The notes under the pieces: model-generated
What the model was told of the DNA's origin: nothing
Database searches by the model: none
What the model saw: only the letters and a program-made list of their open reading frames with translations
Assembly: GCF_003260195.1 (NCBI RefSeq)
Contig: NZ_QEIH01000002.1
Coordinates: forward strand, 124,001 to 188,000
Length of the DNA: 64,000 nucleotides
Direction of reading: 5' to 3'
Origin: Lutibacter citreus
Lineage (GTDB): Bacteria > Bacteroidota > Bacteroidia > Flavobacteriales > Flavobacteriaceae
Part shown: positions 28,322-36,616 of the stretch, in pieces
Numbering within the stretch: position 1 is the first letter of the stretch
Layout: each line of letters begins with the position of its first letter
Made by a program: the position numbers and the translations under genes

Positions 28322-29386
28322 TTAATAAATAGCCTTTAACTTTTCTAAATCAACTATTCTTATATTTCTTCCTTCTATTTCAATAACCCCTTCTTTCTTT
28401 AAATCTGTTAAAGTTCTAATTAAGCTTTCTGTTGCAATACCGGCAACACTAGCAAGGTCTCTTCTTGAAATATTAATACTATTTGTGGGTGTTTGCCTCA
28501 TTTTATGAGCAAATTTTAAAATAGTTTTTGCAGTTTTTCTTCGCATAGAACCATATGCCATTTGAAGTAATTGGTCTTTAACTTCAGTTAAATTATCATT
28601 TATTAATTGAAATATATCTAGTGATAATTGATAGTTGTTTTTTAATATTTGTTGAATTATATTTTTTGAAACACTCATTATTTCAACTTTTTCCATTGCA
28701 ATGGCAGATTCATAATTTCTAGAACCGTCAAATAATGCAGAGAAACCAAAAATATCATCGTCTTTGTTTACAGTAATTATTAATTCTTTCCCAAACTCAT
28801 CAATTTTAACCCCTTTTACTTTTCCTTTATAAACTAAATATACACTATTTGAATTCTCTCTTTCTTTATAAATAGGTTCTCCTTTTTTATATAATTTTAG
28901 AGTACCAAAGTCACAAAAGTAATTTTTAAGGTCTTCTAAATTTAAAATATCAAGCAATGTTTCATCAACCTCTTCTTCAACCTTTTCTTCAACAGCAATA
29001 TGTGTTTCATTTAAAAGTTCAGCTTTTGCTAGTCTACTTTCAATAGCACTTAATAACAATTCCTCTTGAACCGGTTTTGTTAAATAATCATCTGCACCTA
29101 AATCCATTCCTCTTCTAACATCTTTCATTTCTGTTTTAGCAGACATGAAAATAAAAGGTATTTTTTTTGTTTTATCTTCTTCTGAAAGCAATTTAAAAAC
29201 ATCGTACCCATCTAACTCAGGCATCATAATATCACAAATTATTAAGTCTGGCAACATAATTCGCGCTTGTTCAACACCTCTTTTACCATTAGAAGCTGTA
29301 ACTACTTTATAGTTTTCTAATTCCAAAATTTCAGCCGTAGTTTCTCTTAAAACAACGTCATCTTCTATAATTAATATTTTTTTCAT
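28322..29386 (-). CDS. response regulator fused to a CRP/FNR-type transcription factor
   Basis: A 354-residue fusion. Residues 1-120 form a receiver domain with Asp9/Asp10 and phospho-acceptor Asp52 (LIICDIMMPELDGYD), the SAKTEM switch region and DDYLTKP. An acidic linker follows, then a cyclic-nucleotide-binding-like jelly roll at about 160-270 (KKGEPIYKERENSNSVYLVYKGKVKG) and a Crp-type winged HTH (ISRRDLASVAGIATESLIRTLTDLKKEG) to the end. No FNR cysteines are present, so it is not an Fe-S oxygen sensor; activation is presumably by phosphorylation. The start overlaps the kinase stop by 4 nt, so the two are translationally coupled. Confidence 0.92.
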   Translation of the reverse strand: MKKILIIEDDVVLRETTAEILELENYKVVTASNGKRGVEQARIMLPDLIICDIMMPELDGYDVFKLLSEEDKTKKIPFIFMSAKTEMKDVRRGMDLGADDYLTKPVQEELLLSAIESRLAKAELLNETHIAVEEKVEEEVDETLLDILNLEDLKNYFCDFGTLKLYKKGEPIYKERENSNSVYLVYKGKVKGVKIDEFGKELIITVNKDDDIFGFSALFDGSRNYESAIAMEKVEIMSVSKNIIQQILKNNYQLSLDIFQLINDNLTEVKDQLLQMAYGSMRRKTAKTILKFAHKMRQTPTNSINISRRDLASVAGIATESLIRTLTDLKKEGVIEIEGRNIRIVDLEKLKAIY

Positions 29387-30654
29387 TCCTTATTTTTTAG
29401 TGGTATTTCAACAATAAAAATTGTTCCTTCATTAAAAATACTTCTAAATTTTATTTTCCCTCCTAAATTTTCTACGTGAGTTTTTACAATATTTAAACCA
29501 ATACCTGTACCTTGATTTGTTAATGCATTTTCGGCTCTAAAATAACGATTAAAAATATATTTCTGATCTTTTGGTGGTATTCCAATTCCCTCATCTTTAA
29601 TTTCATAAATCACTTTAGAAGTGTCAGATTTTATTATAAAATTAATTTTCGAATTTTCAGGAGAATATTTAATAGCATTATTTAAAATATTAGACAATAT
29701 TAATTCTAATATTTTTTCATCTTGGTATAAATCTATATTATCAATATTCTTAGGATAAATAATATGTTGCCCATTTTTTAACATTAAATTAGAATTGTAA
29801 ATAACTTCATTTACAACTTTACTCAACTTAAAATTGCCATATTTATATTTTACCTTACCAGACTCCATTCTTTCAACAGATAAGAAATCATTTAAAATAC
29901 CATCTAAATATTGAACTTTATTTTTAATAGTTAATAAGTGCTTTTCTCTTTTCTCCTGCATTTCCGAAAGCTTATATTTACCTATTAAAATAGAAGCATT
30001 TAAAATTCCACTTAAAGGAGTTTTAAACTCATGAGAAACTAACGATAAAAACTTAGTCTTTAACTCATTTAGCTCTTTCTCTTTCTTTAACGCTTTAATT
30101 AATTTACTTTCAGCTTTTACTCTTTTCTCAATTTCTACTTGAAGGGTTTTAACAGTTTTATTTAATTCTGAAGTTCTTTCAGAAACCTTTCCTTCTAATA
30201 ATGTATTAAGTTCTAATATTTTAGCCTCAGATTTTCGTCTATTTGTTATATCAATAATTATAGACATAACATACTTCTTCCCACTTATTTCAAAAGGATT
30301 TAAGCCAACCTCAACAGGAAAGTTTATTCCAGTTTTATTTGCCCCATATAAATCACTATTCTGCCCCATTTGACGGGTAGAAGATTTTTTATAAAATGAA
30401 CTAAAATGAGAACCATGTTTTTTATGGTACCTAATTGGAATTAGTAAATTTAATGGTTGATTTAACAACTCTTCTTTAGTATATCCAAACATTTTTTCAG
30501 CCGCCCTGTTCGTAACAACAATTGTTTGATTTTCATCAACAACAATTACTCCTTCAGAAACTGCTTCAAATAGAACACTAAAAACAAATTCGTTTTCATG
30601 AAATAGATTAGGCAATGTGATATTTTTTAGTCTTAGTAGCTTCGAAAATAGCAA
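29383..30654 (-). CDS. PAS-domain sensor histidine kinase
   Basis: A 423-residue cytosolic kinase without transmembrane helices. Order: PAS domain at about 25-140 (VIVVDENQTIVVTNRAAEKMFGYTKEELL), coiled-coil linker (ILELNTLLEGKVSERTSELNK), HisKA with the H-box SLVSHEFKTPLSG, and HATPase_c with ILNNAIKYSPE, DEGIGIPP and GTGIGLNIVK. The PAS resembles FixL, but the position of FixL's haem-ligand histidine reads STRQMGQ, so haem binding is unlikely. The frame has only TTG starts: 30654, or 30615 just before PNLFHENE. Partner of the REC-CRP protein. Confidence 0.9.
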   Translation of the reverse strand: MLFSKLLRLKNITLPNLFHENEFVFSVLFEAVSEGVIVVDENQTIVVTNRAAEKMFGYTKEELLNQPLNLLIPIRYHKKHGSHFSSFYKKSSTRQMGQNSDLYGANKTGINFPVEVGLNPFEISGKKYVMSIIIDITNRRKSEAKILELNTLLEGKVSERTSELNKTVKTLQVEIEKRVKAESKLIKALKKEKELNELKTKFLSLVSHEFKTPLSGILNASILIGKYKLSEMQEKREKHLLTIKNKVQYLDGILNDFLSVERMESGKVKYKYGNFKLSKVVNEVIYNSNLMLKNGQHIIYPKNIDNIDLYQDEKILELILSNILNNAIKYSPENSKINFIIKSDTSKVIYEIKDEGIGIPPKDQKYIFNRYFRAENALTNQGTGIGLNIVKTHVENLGGKIKFRSIFNEGTIFIVEIPLKNKE

Positions 30655-30711
30655 AAATTATTAAGTGATTAACTATTTTATCACTATTAAATTGTTAAAA
30701 TAATTCTTCTA

Positions 30712-31566
30712 TCAATAAGTCTTTGTCATATTTGTAGGAACAGAAATTATAAAATCAGCTTTCATTTTATTCTCTTTACTAAATTTTTTAATGTTTTCTT
30801 GGTCAATTAAACTAACCGTAACAATATTTAAGTTTTTATTATTTTCTTTTAAATACCAATAAATCCCTTCATAATTATCTGAATGATAAGAACCATTATA
30901 ATGAATAAATAAATTATTTGGCTCTAAATTTTCTGTAATAAAATAACTCATTGTTGCATCTTTAATGGCTTGAGCTTTTGGTAAATTATCACCTCCATGA
31001 CCACCCATCATCCCTTTCATTTTTACATAACCAGGTAAGGTTGCATCATATTTAACTGGCAATGGAGCCACCCATTCTTTTTCTTCATATGTAAGTTTCT
31101 CAAGAATTTCAAAACCACCTCTAAACACCAAACTTGCATATCTTCTAGGAATATTGGTTGCTATAAAAGCTAATTTATTCTCTTTAGCAAAATCCACTAA
31201 GGGCTTATAATCTGTAGGATAATTACTCCATAATCTCGCCAAAGTATCTAATTCTCTTTGTGTAATTTTCCCTAATAAATAATTATTTAATGCTTCTTGA
31301 TTATCAGCCTCAAACATTTCTGCGCCAAGGGTTAGTTTTCTCAATTCATTTAAATCTTTAGTAACCTCTAATTGCAACCAATGCACTATTGGGTTATTGT
31401 GGTGTTCTCCAAATAAAACAACATCAGCTTTTCCCATTTTTTTAATCATTTTTTTATAAGATACTTTATTCCCTTTAGCATTGTATAATTTGTAAGCAGG
31501 CTTCTTTTGAGAATGCGTAACAACTGTAAATAAGATTGAAAGTAGAAATACTATTAGTTTTCGCAT
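30712..31566 (-). CDS. ChaN/Tiki-type haem-binding-like periplasmic protein
   Basis: A 284-residue protein with a Sec signal (residues 1-19) followed by a DUF399/ChaN domain. Seen: ADVVLFGEHHNNPIVHWLQLEV (the GEHHxNPxxH signature of the EreA/ChaN/Tiki superfamily), LTLGAEMFEADNQEALNNYL, and a conserved FIHYNGSYHSDNYEGIYWYL near the end. ChaN of Campylobacter binds haem as an iron-regulated lipoprotein; here there is no lipobox. A haem or metal role is inference. Divergent from pepP, sharing a compact back-to-back promoter region. Confidence 0.8.
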   Translation of the reverse strand: MRKLIVFLLSILFTVVTHSQKKPAYKLYNAKGNKVSYKKMIKKMGKADVVLFGEHHNNPIVHWLQLEVTKDLNELRKLTLGAEMFEADNQEALNNYLLGKITQRELDTLARLWSNYPTDYKPLVDFAKENKLAFIATNIPRRYASLVFRGGFEILEKLTYEEKEWVAPLPVKYDATLPGYVKMKGMMGGHGGDNLPKAQAIKDATMSYFITENLEPNNLFIHYNGSYHSDNYEGIYWYLKENNKNLNIVTVSLIDQENIKKFSKENKMKADFIISVPTNMTKTY

Positions 31567-31600
31567 AAATAATATTAAAAATTTAAAGTTATGTTTTAAA

Positions 31601-31616
31601 CAAATTTATAACTTTG
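31601..31616. promoter_or_regulatory. abutting divergent -7 promoter boxes (chaN-like / pepP)
   Basis: Minus strand: TAAATTTG at 31601-31608, leader of about 30 nt to the ChaN-like gene. Plus strand: TAACTTTG at 31609-31616, leader of about 90 nt to pepP. Both are exact TAnnTTTG matches and they touch without a gap. Confidence 0.5.
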
Positions 31617-31709
31617 TTACTTAATATTTCAATTATTCCTTTCTAATGAAATATTTATTCTTTTCTTAATTCAAACATTAAGATATTTATAACTTAAAAC
31701 ATTTTTAAA

Positions 31710-33002
31710 ATGAAATACGCACCAATAAAAAATCAACTTTTTAAAAAAAACAGAGCAAAATTTGTTGCTCAAATGAAACCAAAATCAATTGCTGTTTTTA
31801 ATTCGAATGATACCTTTACAACGGGTGCCGATAGCGCACTGCCTTTTGAACAAAGTCGAGATTTATTTTATTTAAGTGGTGCTGATCAAGAAGAAAGTAT
31901 TTTAGTGCTTTTTCCAGATGCTATTGACCCAAACCACAGAGAAATTTTATTTTTAACTGAAACTAGCAAACTTATTGAAATCTGGTATGGAGCAAAATAC
32001 TCTAAAGAAGAAGCTACCGAGGTTTCTGGTATTAAAACTATTTATTGGCTCTCAGAATTTGAAAAAACATTTTATGATTTAATGACCGAAGCTGAAAGCG
32101 TTTATTTTAACACAAATGAACACTACAGACAATCTGTAAAAATAGAAACTCGAGAAGATAGATTTATAAAAAAATGTAAAAATGATTACCCTGCTCATAA
32201 ATGGGAAAAAAGCGGGCAAATCATGCAAGCTATTAGAGGTGTAAAAGAGCCTGAAGAAATTGAGCAAATGCAAACTGCCTGTGAAATTACCAATAAAGGT
32301 TTTAGAAGAATTTTACCTTTTGTGAAGCCAGGGATTATGGAATATGAAATTGAAGCTGAATATATGCATGAATTTTTAAGAGCTCGTTCTAAAGGATTTG
32401 CATACACACCAATTATTGCTTCTGGGTACAGCGCTTGTGTTTTACATTATATTGAAAATAATAAAATGTGTAAAGACGGTGATATGCTACTTATGGATGT
32501 TGGTGCTGAATATGCAAATTATTCAAGCGATATGACAAGAACTATTCCTGTTAATGGTCGTTTTACAGAACGTCAAAAAGCAGTTTACAACGCTGTTTTA
32601 AGAGTTAAAAATGAAGCTACAAAAATGCTTGTTCCAGGAAATCTTTGGGGAGAATACCACAAAGAAATTGGAAAAATAATGACTTCTGAATTAATAGATT
32701 TAGGATTAATTAGCAAAGCAGATGTAGAAAATGAAGATCCAAACTGGCCAGCTTATAAAAAATACTTTATGCACGGGACTTCACACCATTTAGGATTAGA
32801 CACCCATGATTATGGAGCATTAAAAACACCAATGAAAGCCAATATGGTATTCACCGTTGAACCGGGAATTTACATTCCTGAAGAGAATATGGGTATTAGA
32901 ATTGAAGATGATGTTGTGATTCAAAAAAACGGAAATCCTTTTAACTTAATGAGAAACATTCCTATTGAAGTTGAAGAAATTGAAGATTTGATGAATAGTT
33001 AA
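31710..33002 (+). CDS. pepP: Xaa-Pro aminopeptidase (M24 family)
   Basis: A 430-residue aminopeptidase P that removes N-terminal residues before proline. It has an N-terminal creatinase-like domain (1-170) and a C-terminal pita-bread domain with the metal ligands visible: MDVGAEYANYSSDMTRT (two Asp), HGTSHHLGLDTHD (His), FTVEPGIYIPEE (Glu) and IRIEDDVVI (Glu). Cytosolic (no signal peptide). Monocistronic, closed by a bidirectional terminator. Confidence 0.95.
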   Translation: MKYAPIKNQLFKKNRAKFVAQMKPKSIAVFNSNDTFTTGADSALPFEQSRDLFYLSGADQEESILVLFPDAIDPNHREILFLTETSKLIEIWYGAKYSKEEATEVSGIKTIYWLSEFEKTFYDLMTEAESVYFNTNEHYRQSVKIETREDRFIKKCKNDYPAHKWEKSGQIMQAIRGVKEPEEIEQMQTACEITNKGFRRILPFVKPGIMEYEIEAEYMHEFLRARSKGFAYTPIIASGYSACVLHYIENNKMCKDGDMLLMDVGAEYANYSSDMTRTIPVNGRFTERQKAVYNAVLRVKNEATKMLVPGNLWGEYHKEIGKIMTSELIDLGLISKADVENEDPNWPAYKKYFMHGTSHHLGLDTHDYGALKTPMKANMVFTVEPGIYIPEENMGIRIEDDVVIQKNGNPFNLMRNIPIEVEEIEDLMNS

Positions 33003-33025
33003 TATTAATTTAAATGTATAAAAAA

Positions 33026-33052
33026 ACCGAATCAATAGATTCGGTTTTTTTT
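33026..33052. terminator. bidirectional terminator between pepP and lysC
   Basis: ACCGAATC / GATTCGGT stem with an AATA loop (33026-33045), flanked by A6 and T8, between two convergent genes. Confidence 0.85.
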
Positions 33053-33083
33053 ATATTAACCAATAAATTTAAATACAATTGCT

Positions 33084-34391
33084 TTAAAAAACGTAAGAAT
33101 TTAACTTTTTAAGAGCAGTTATTTTATCATCTGTATTTACTAATAATGATATATTATTATTACTACCACCATAAGAAATCATTCTTACAGGAATATCTTT
33201 TAAAACTTTAAATAATTTATGAGTATCAGCATGTTTAACTATTGAATGCCCAGCTAAACAAACAATTGTTTGTTGGCTATCTACCTCTACAGTTGAAAAT
33301 TTCTCTAACTCTTCAACTATTGATTCTAAGTTAGAAGCATCATCTATTGTTAATGAAACTGCTATTTCAGAAGTAGTAATCATATCAATTGAAGTTTCAT
33401 ACTTTTCAAATATTTCAAAAACTTTTTTCAAAAAACCATGTGATTGTAGCATTCTAGCAGATTTTATTTTAATAGCTGTAATACCATCTTTTGCCGCAAT
33501 AGCTTTAACACCGTCACCTTCCGTATCTTGCGAAATTAATGTTCCGTAAGATTCTGGATCCATTGTATTTTTTAATCTCACAGGAATATTAGCTTCACGA
33601 GCCGGCATTACTGTTTGCGGATGTAATATTTTTGCTCCAAAATATGCTAACTCGGCAGCTTCATCAAAACTTAAATTTGAAATGGCGTGTGTATTCTCTA
33701 CAAATCTTGGATCATTATTATGCATTCCGTCAATATCTGTCCAAATTTGAACTTCATCAGCTTCAACAACAGCTCCAATAATTGTTGCTGTATAATCACT
33801 TCCTCCTCGTTGTAAGTTTGCAACATTTCCATAAGCATCTAAACAAATAAATCCTTGTGTAATATAAATTTCAGCTGGTAAAGCTTCATCAATTATACGT
33901 TGCAAGTTTTGTTTAATATAAAAATCATCTGGTTCATTTGATTTATCAATACGCATAAACCCTAAAGCAGGAAGTAAGCGAGCATTCACACCTTCTTGAT
34001 TTAAATATTTAGTAAACATATAGGTAGACATTAATTCTCCCTGTGAAACAATTTTATTATATAAAAACTCATTATGTTTTTCAGAAGTTAATGATTTTAA
34101 ATAATCAAAAACCTGATCTACATAATTACTAACTTCTTGTTTTAATTCAGATGCCTCAAACAACTCATCAATAACTACTTGATATTTTGCATATAATTCA
34201 TCCATACTCTCTAAAGCTTCGTTAACCAAACCAGCTTTAATATTTTCTGAAAATCCAACTAATACATTTGTTGTGCCCGACATTGCCGATAAAACAACTA
34301 TTTTTTTATCTCCATCAGTAATTATTTCTTTAACACGTTTAATGTTCTTAATTGAACCAACTGATGTTCCACCGAATTTTAAAACTTTCAT
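33084..34391 (-). CDS. lysC: aspartate kinase
   Basis: A 435-residue monofunctional aspartokinase, first step of the lysine/threonine/methionine (and diaminopimelate) pathway. Motifs: KFGGTSVG at residues 5-12, VVLSAMSGTTN, NLQRGGSDYTATIIGA, and DIDGMHNNDPR for ATP and aspartate binding; the C-terminal ~130 residues form tandem ACT domains for feedback control (GITAIKIKSARML; TIVCLAGHS). Divergent from an ACT-like protein gene, with -7 boxes for both in the 100-bp gap. Confidence 0.95.
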   Translation of the reverse strand: MKVLKFGGTSVGSIKNIKRVKEIITDGDKKIVVLSAMSGTTNVLVGFSENIKAGLVNEALESMDELYAKYQVVIDELFEASELKQEVSNYVDQVFDYLKSLTSEKHNEFLYNKIVSQGELMSTYMFTKYLNQEGVNARLLPALGFMRIDKSNEPDDFYIKQNLQRIIDEALPAEIYITQGFICLDAYGNVANLQRGGSDYTATIIGAVVEADEVQIWTDIDGMHNNDPRFVENTHAISNLSFDEAAELAYFGAKILHPQTVMPAREANIPVRLKNTMDPESYGTLISQDTEGDGVKAIAAKDGITAIKIKSARMLQSHGFLKKVFEIFEKYETSIDMITTSEIAVSLTIDDASNLESIVEELEKFSTVEVDSQQTIVCLAGHSIVKHADTHKLFKVLKDIPVRMISYGGSNNNISLLVNTDDKITALKKLNSYVF

Positions 34392-34410
34392 TTTCTTGTT
34401 TTTAGAACTA

Positions 34411-34418
34411 CAAATTTA
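34411..34418 (-). promoter_or_regulatory. -7 promoter box of lysC
   Basis: TAAATTTG on the minus strand, 19 nt before the lysC start codon; exact TAnnTTTG. Confidence 0.5.
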
Positions 34419-34460
34419 AAATGATTTTCAAGTTTATGTGTATAATTAAAAATTATACAC

Positions 34461-34468
34461 TAATTTTG
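34461..34468 (+). promoter_or_regulatory. -7 promoter box of the ACT-like protein gene
   Basis: TAATTTTG on the plus strand, 25 nt before the ATG at 34494; exact TAnnTTTG. The two divergent boxes are 42 bp apart. Confidence 0.5.
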
Positions 34469-34493
34469 CACAAACTGTTAACTATTTAACAAG

Positions 34494-35150
34494 ATGAGAA
34501 CAATAGCTACTTGCGTAGAAGAGATTTTAGTATCACAACCTTTTTTAGAAGATGCACTTACAAGAAACATCTTAAATTACAGCGCACTAGCTGAAGAGCT
34601 TAGAGATCCTATTTCTAAAATGCTACGTAAACCAGTAAAATCAGGCGCTATAATGATGGCGTTAAGAAGGTACAGTCCGCCAAAAGAAATGGCTAATAAA
34701 ATTAAATTAAATAGAGCTCTTCAAAATTTAGGTGATATTACGGTTCGTTCAGATTTATCTGATTATACCTTTAAAAATTCGCCTTCTTTAATTCAGGCAC
34801 ATTTAAAAACTTTGGAAATAATAAAAGATGATTCTCATATCTTTTACACATTTACACGTGGTGTACACGAAAGTAACGTATTAATTACCACAGCTTTAAA
34901 AGAGCAAATTGAAGACTTTTATAAAAATGAAGTTTGCACTGCAGTACAAGATCATTTATCTGCCATTACTATTGGCTTACCTAAAGAAAACACTAAAATT
35001 GCTGGTTTATACTATCAATTTTTTAAACGTTTAGCTTGGGAAGGAATTTCTTTATATGAAGTTGTATCTACCACTAATGAATTTACAATTTTGGTAGAAG
35101 AAGATGTGGTTGACAAAGCTTTTTCAGCCATTAAAGGGTTGAAAAACTAA
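34494..35150 (+). CDS. hypothetical protein with C-terminal ACT-like domain, divergent from lysC
   Basis: A 218-residue cytosolic protein. The N-terminal half is helical (EEILVSQPFLEDALTRNILNYSALAEELR; LRKPVKSGAIMMALRRYSPP), a regulator-like rather than enzymatic pattern. The C-terminal ~60 residues (NTKIAGLYYQFFKRLAWEG... STTNEFTILVEEDVVDKAFSAI) have the beta-alpha-beta-beta-alpha-beta order and wording of the second ACT domain of aspartate kinases. No kinase motifs are present. Position and domain suggest an amino-acid-sensing partner or regulator of aspartate kinase; that role is inference. Confidence 0.75.
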   Translation: MRTIATCVEEILVSQPFLEDALTRNILNYSALAEELRDPISKMLRKPVKSGAIMMALRRYSPPKEMANKIKLNRALQNLGDITVRSDLSDYTFKNSPSLIQAHLKTLEIIKDDSHIFYTFTRGVHESNVLITTALKEQIEDFYKNEVCTAVQDHLSAITIGLPKENTKIAGLYYQFFKRLAWEGISLYEVVSTTNEFTILVEEDVVDKAFSAIKGLKN

Positions 35151-35183
35151 TTTTTTATTAGTATTAATTTTTTATTTTGAGAT

Positions 35184-35966
35184 ATGCATATATTTCATAA
35201 AAATTCACAAGTCCACTTTTCAGATACGGGAAAAGGAAGTGCCATTGTTTTATTGCATGGTTTTCTTGAAAATAGTTCTATGTGGAATAGTACCGTAAAT
35301 ATTCTTTCTACAAAATTTAGAGTAATATGTATTGATTTACTAGGTCATGGTAAAACCGAAAATTTAGGATATGTTCATTCAATGAATGATCAAGCTGAAA
35401 TGGTAAAAACAGTTTTAAATCATTTACATTTAAGAAAATACATGTTGGTTGGACATAGTATGGGAGGTTATATTGCACTTGCTTTTGGAAAACTTTTTCC
35501 TGAAAATGTTAAAGGATTGTGTTTAATGAATTCAACCGCTTTACCCGATACTGAAGAAAAAAAAATAAATAGAGATAGAGGGATTAAAGCTGTTAAACAA
35601 AACCATAAAACATTTATAAGAATTGCTATTCCAATGTTATTTTCAGAAAAAAACAGAACCATTTTCAAAAAAGAAATTGAAGAAGTAATTGAGGAGGCTT
35701 TAAAATTATCACCACAAGGAATAACTGCGGCTTTAGAAGGAATGAAAATAAGAGAAAATCTTACTTCTATTTATAAAAATACAACGTTCCCTATTGAAAT
35801 GATTATAGGAAAACAAGATCCTGCTTTAGATTATAATTCATTAATTTATCAAACTAAAAATACGAAAGTTAGTATTGTTGAATTTCCTGATGGACATATG
35901 AGTCATATTGAGAATAAAAACGATTTAATTGAATCACTTTTAAAATTCGGAAAAAAATGTTTTTAA
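35184..35966 (+). CDS. alpha/beta-hydrolase
   Basis: A 260-residue alpha/beta-hydrolase fold protein without a signal peptide. Oxyanion region LLHGFLENSSMW, nucleophile elbow GHSMGG with Ser92, acid residue around KQDPALD, and catalytic His in FPDGHMSHIE near residue 240. Substrate unknown; the sequence resembles small-ester hydrolases of the BioH/3-oxoadipate enol-lactonase type. Its end overlaps the next gene by 10 nt, so the two are probably translated as a pair. Confidence 0.9.
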   Translation: MHIFHKNSQVHFSDTGKGSAIVLLHGFLENSSMWNSTVNILSTKFRVICIDLLGHGKTENLGYVHSMNDQAEMVKTVLNHLHLRKYMLVGHSMGGYIALAFGKLFPENVKGLCLMNSTALPDTEEKKINRDRGIKAVKQNHKTFIRIAIPMLFSEKNRTIFKKEIEEVIEEALKLSPQGITAALEGMKIRENLTSIYKNTTFPIEMIIGKQDPALDYNSLIYQTKNTKVSIVEFPDGHMSHIENKNDLIESLLKFGKKCF

Positions 35967-36616
35967 AAATTTTACCTTTCCTATTTTTATGTTTACTACT
36001 TATATCCTGTAGCCTAAACAAATTTAAGTTAAAAGAAGGTGATATACTTTTTCAAGATCTTGATAAAGAAAATATTGATGATGCCATAAAAAAAGTAACA
36101 GAAACAGGTTTAAAATTCAACTTTACCCATGTTGCTATTGTTGTTAAAGATAATAACAAATTAAAAGTCCTTGAGGCCATTTCATCTGGTGTTCAATTAT
36201 CTTCAATTTCTACTTTTTTAGACAGAAATCTTGAAAACGGAAAACCAAAAGTTGTTGTAGGGCGATTAAAAAAAGTATTTAAACCATTAATAAAACCAGC
36301 TATTGAATACGGAAAAACGTTGGTTGGTTTACCTTATGATAAAATTTATATTATTGGCGATGATAATTATTATTGTTCAGAATTACTTTATGTAATGTTT
36401 CATAAAATTAATTCAACAACAAATCCTTTTCAATTAGAGCCTATGACTTTTAAAGATCCTAAAACTAATGAAACATTAAAGTTTTGGATTAATTATTATA
36501 CAGAACTAAATCACTCAATACCAGAAGGTGAACCTGGATTAAACCCAAACGGAATGTCTAAATCTCCAAATATTAATCTAGTTTATGATTATTCAATAGG
36601 AAAAAAAATGAATTAA
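35957..36616 (+). CDS. YiiX/YebB-like permuted NlpC/P60 lipoprotein
   Basis: A 219-residue lipoprotein (Cys18 in LLLISCS) with a permuted papain-like NlpC/P60 fold of the YiiX type: LKEGDILFQD start, His in FNFTHVAIVV (near residue 59), and the nucleophile Cys in DNYYCSELLYVMF (near 137). Family members act on amide or thioester bonds in cell-wall or lipid-linked substrates; which one is unknown. The gene overlaps the hydrolase by 10 nt and converges on thiL, overlapping its end by 4 nt. Confidence 0.85.
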   Translation: MFLKILPFLFLCLLLISCSLNKFKLKEGDILFQDLDKENIDDAIKKVTETGLKFNFTHVAIVVKDNNKLKVLEAISSGVQLSSISTFLDRNLENGKPKVVVGRLKKVFKPLIKPAIEYGKTLVGLPYDKIYIIGDDNYYCSELLYVMFHKINSTTNPFQLEPMTFKDPKTNETLKFWINYYTELNHSIPEGEPGLNPNGMSKSPNINLVYDYSIGKKMN

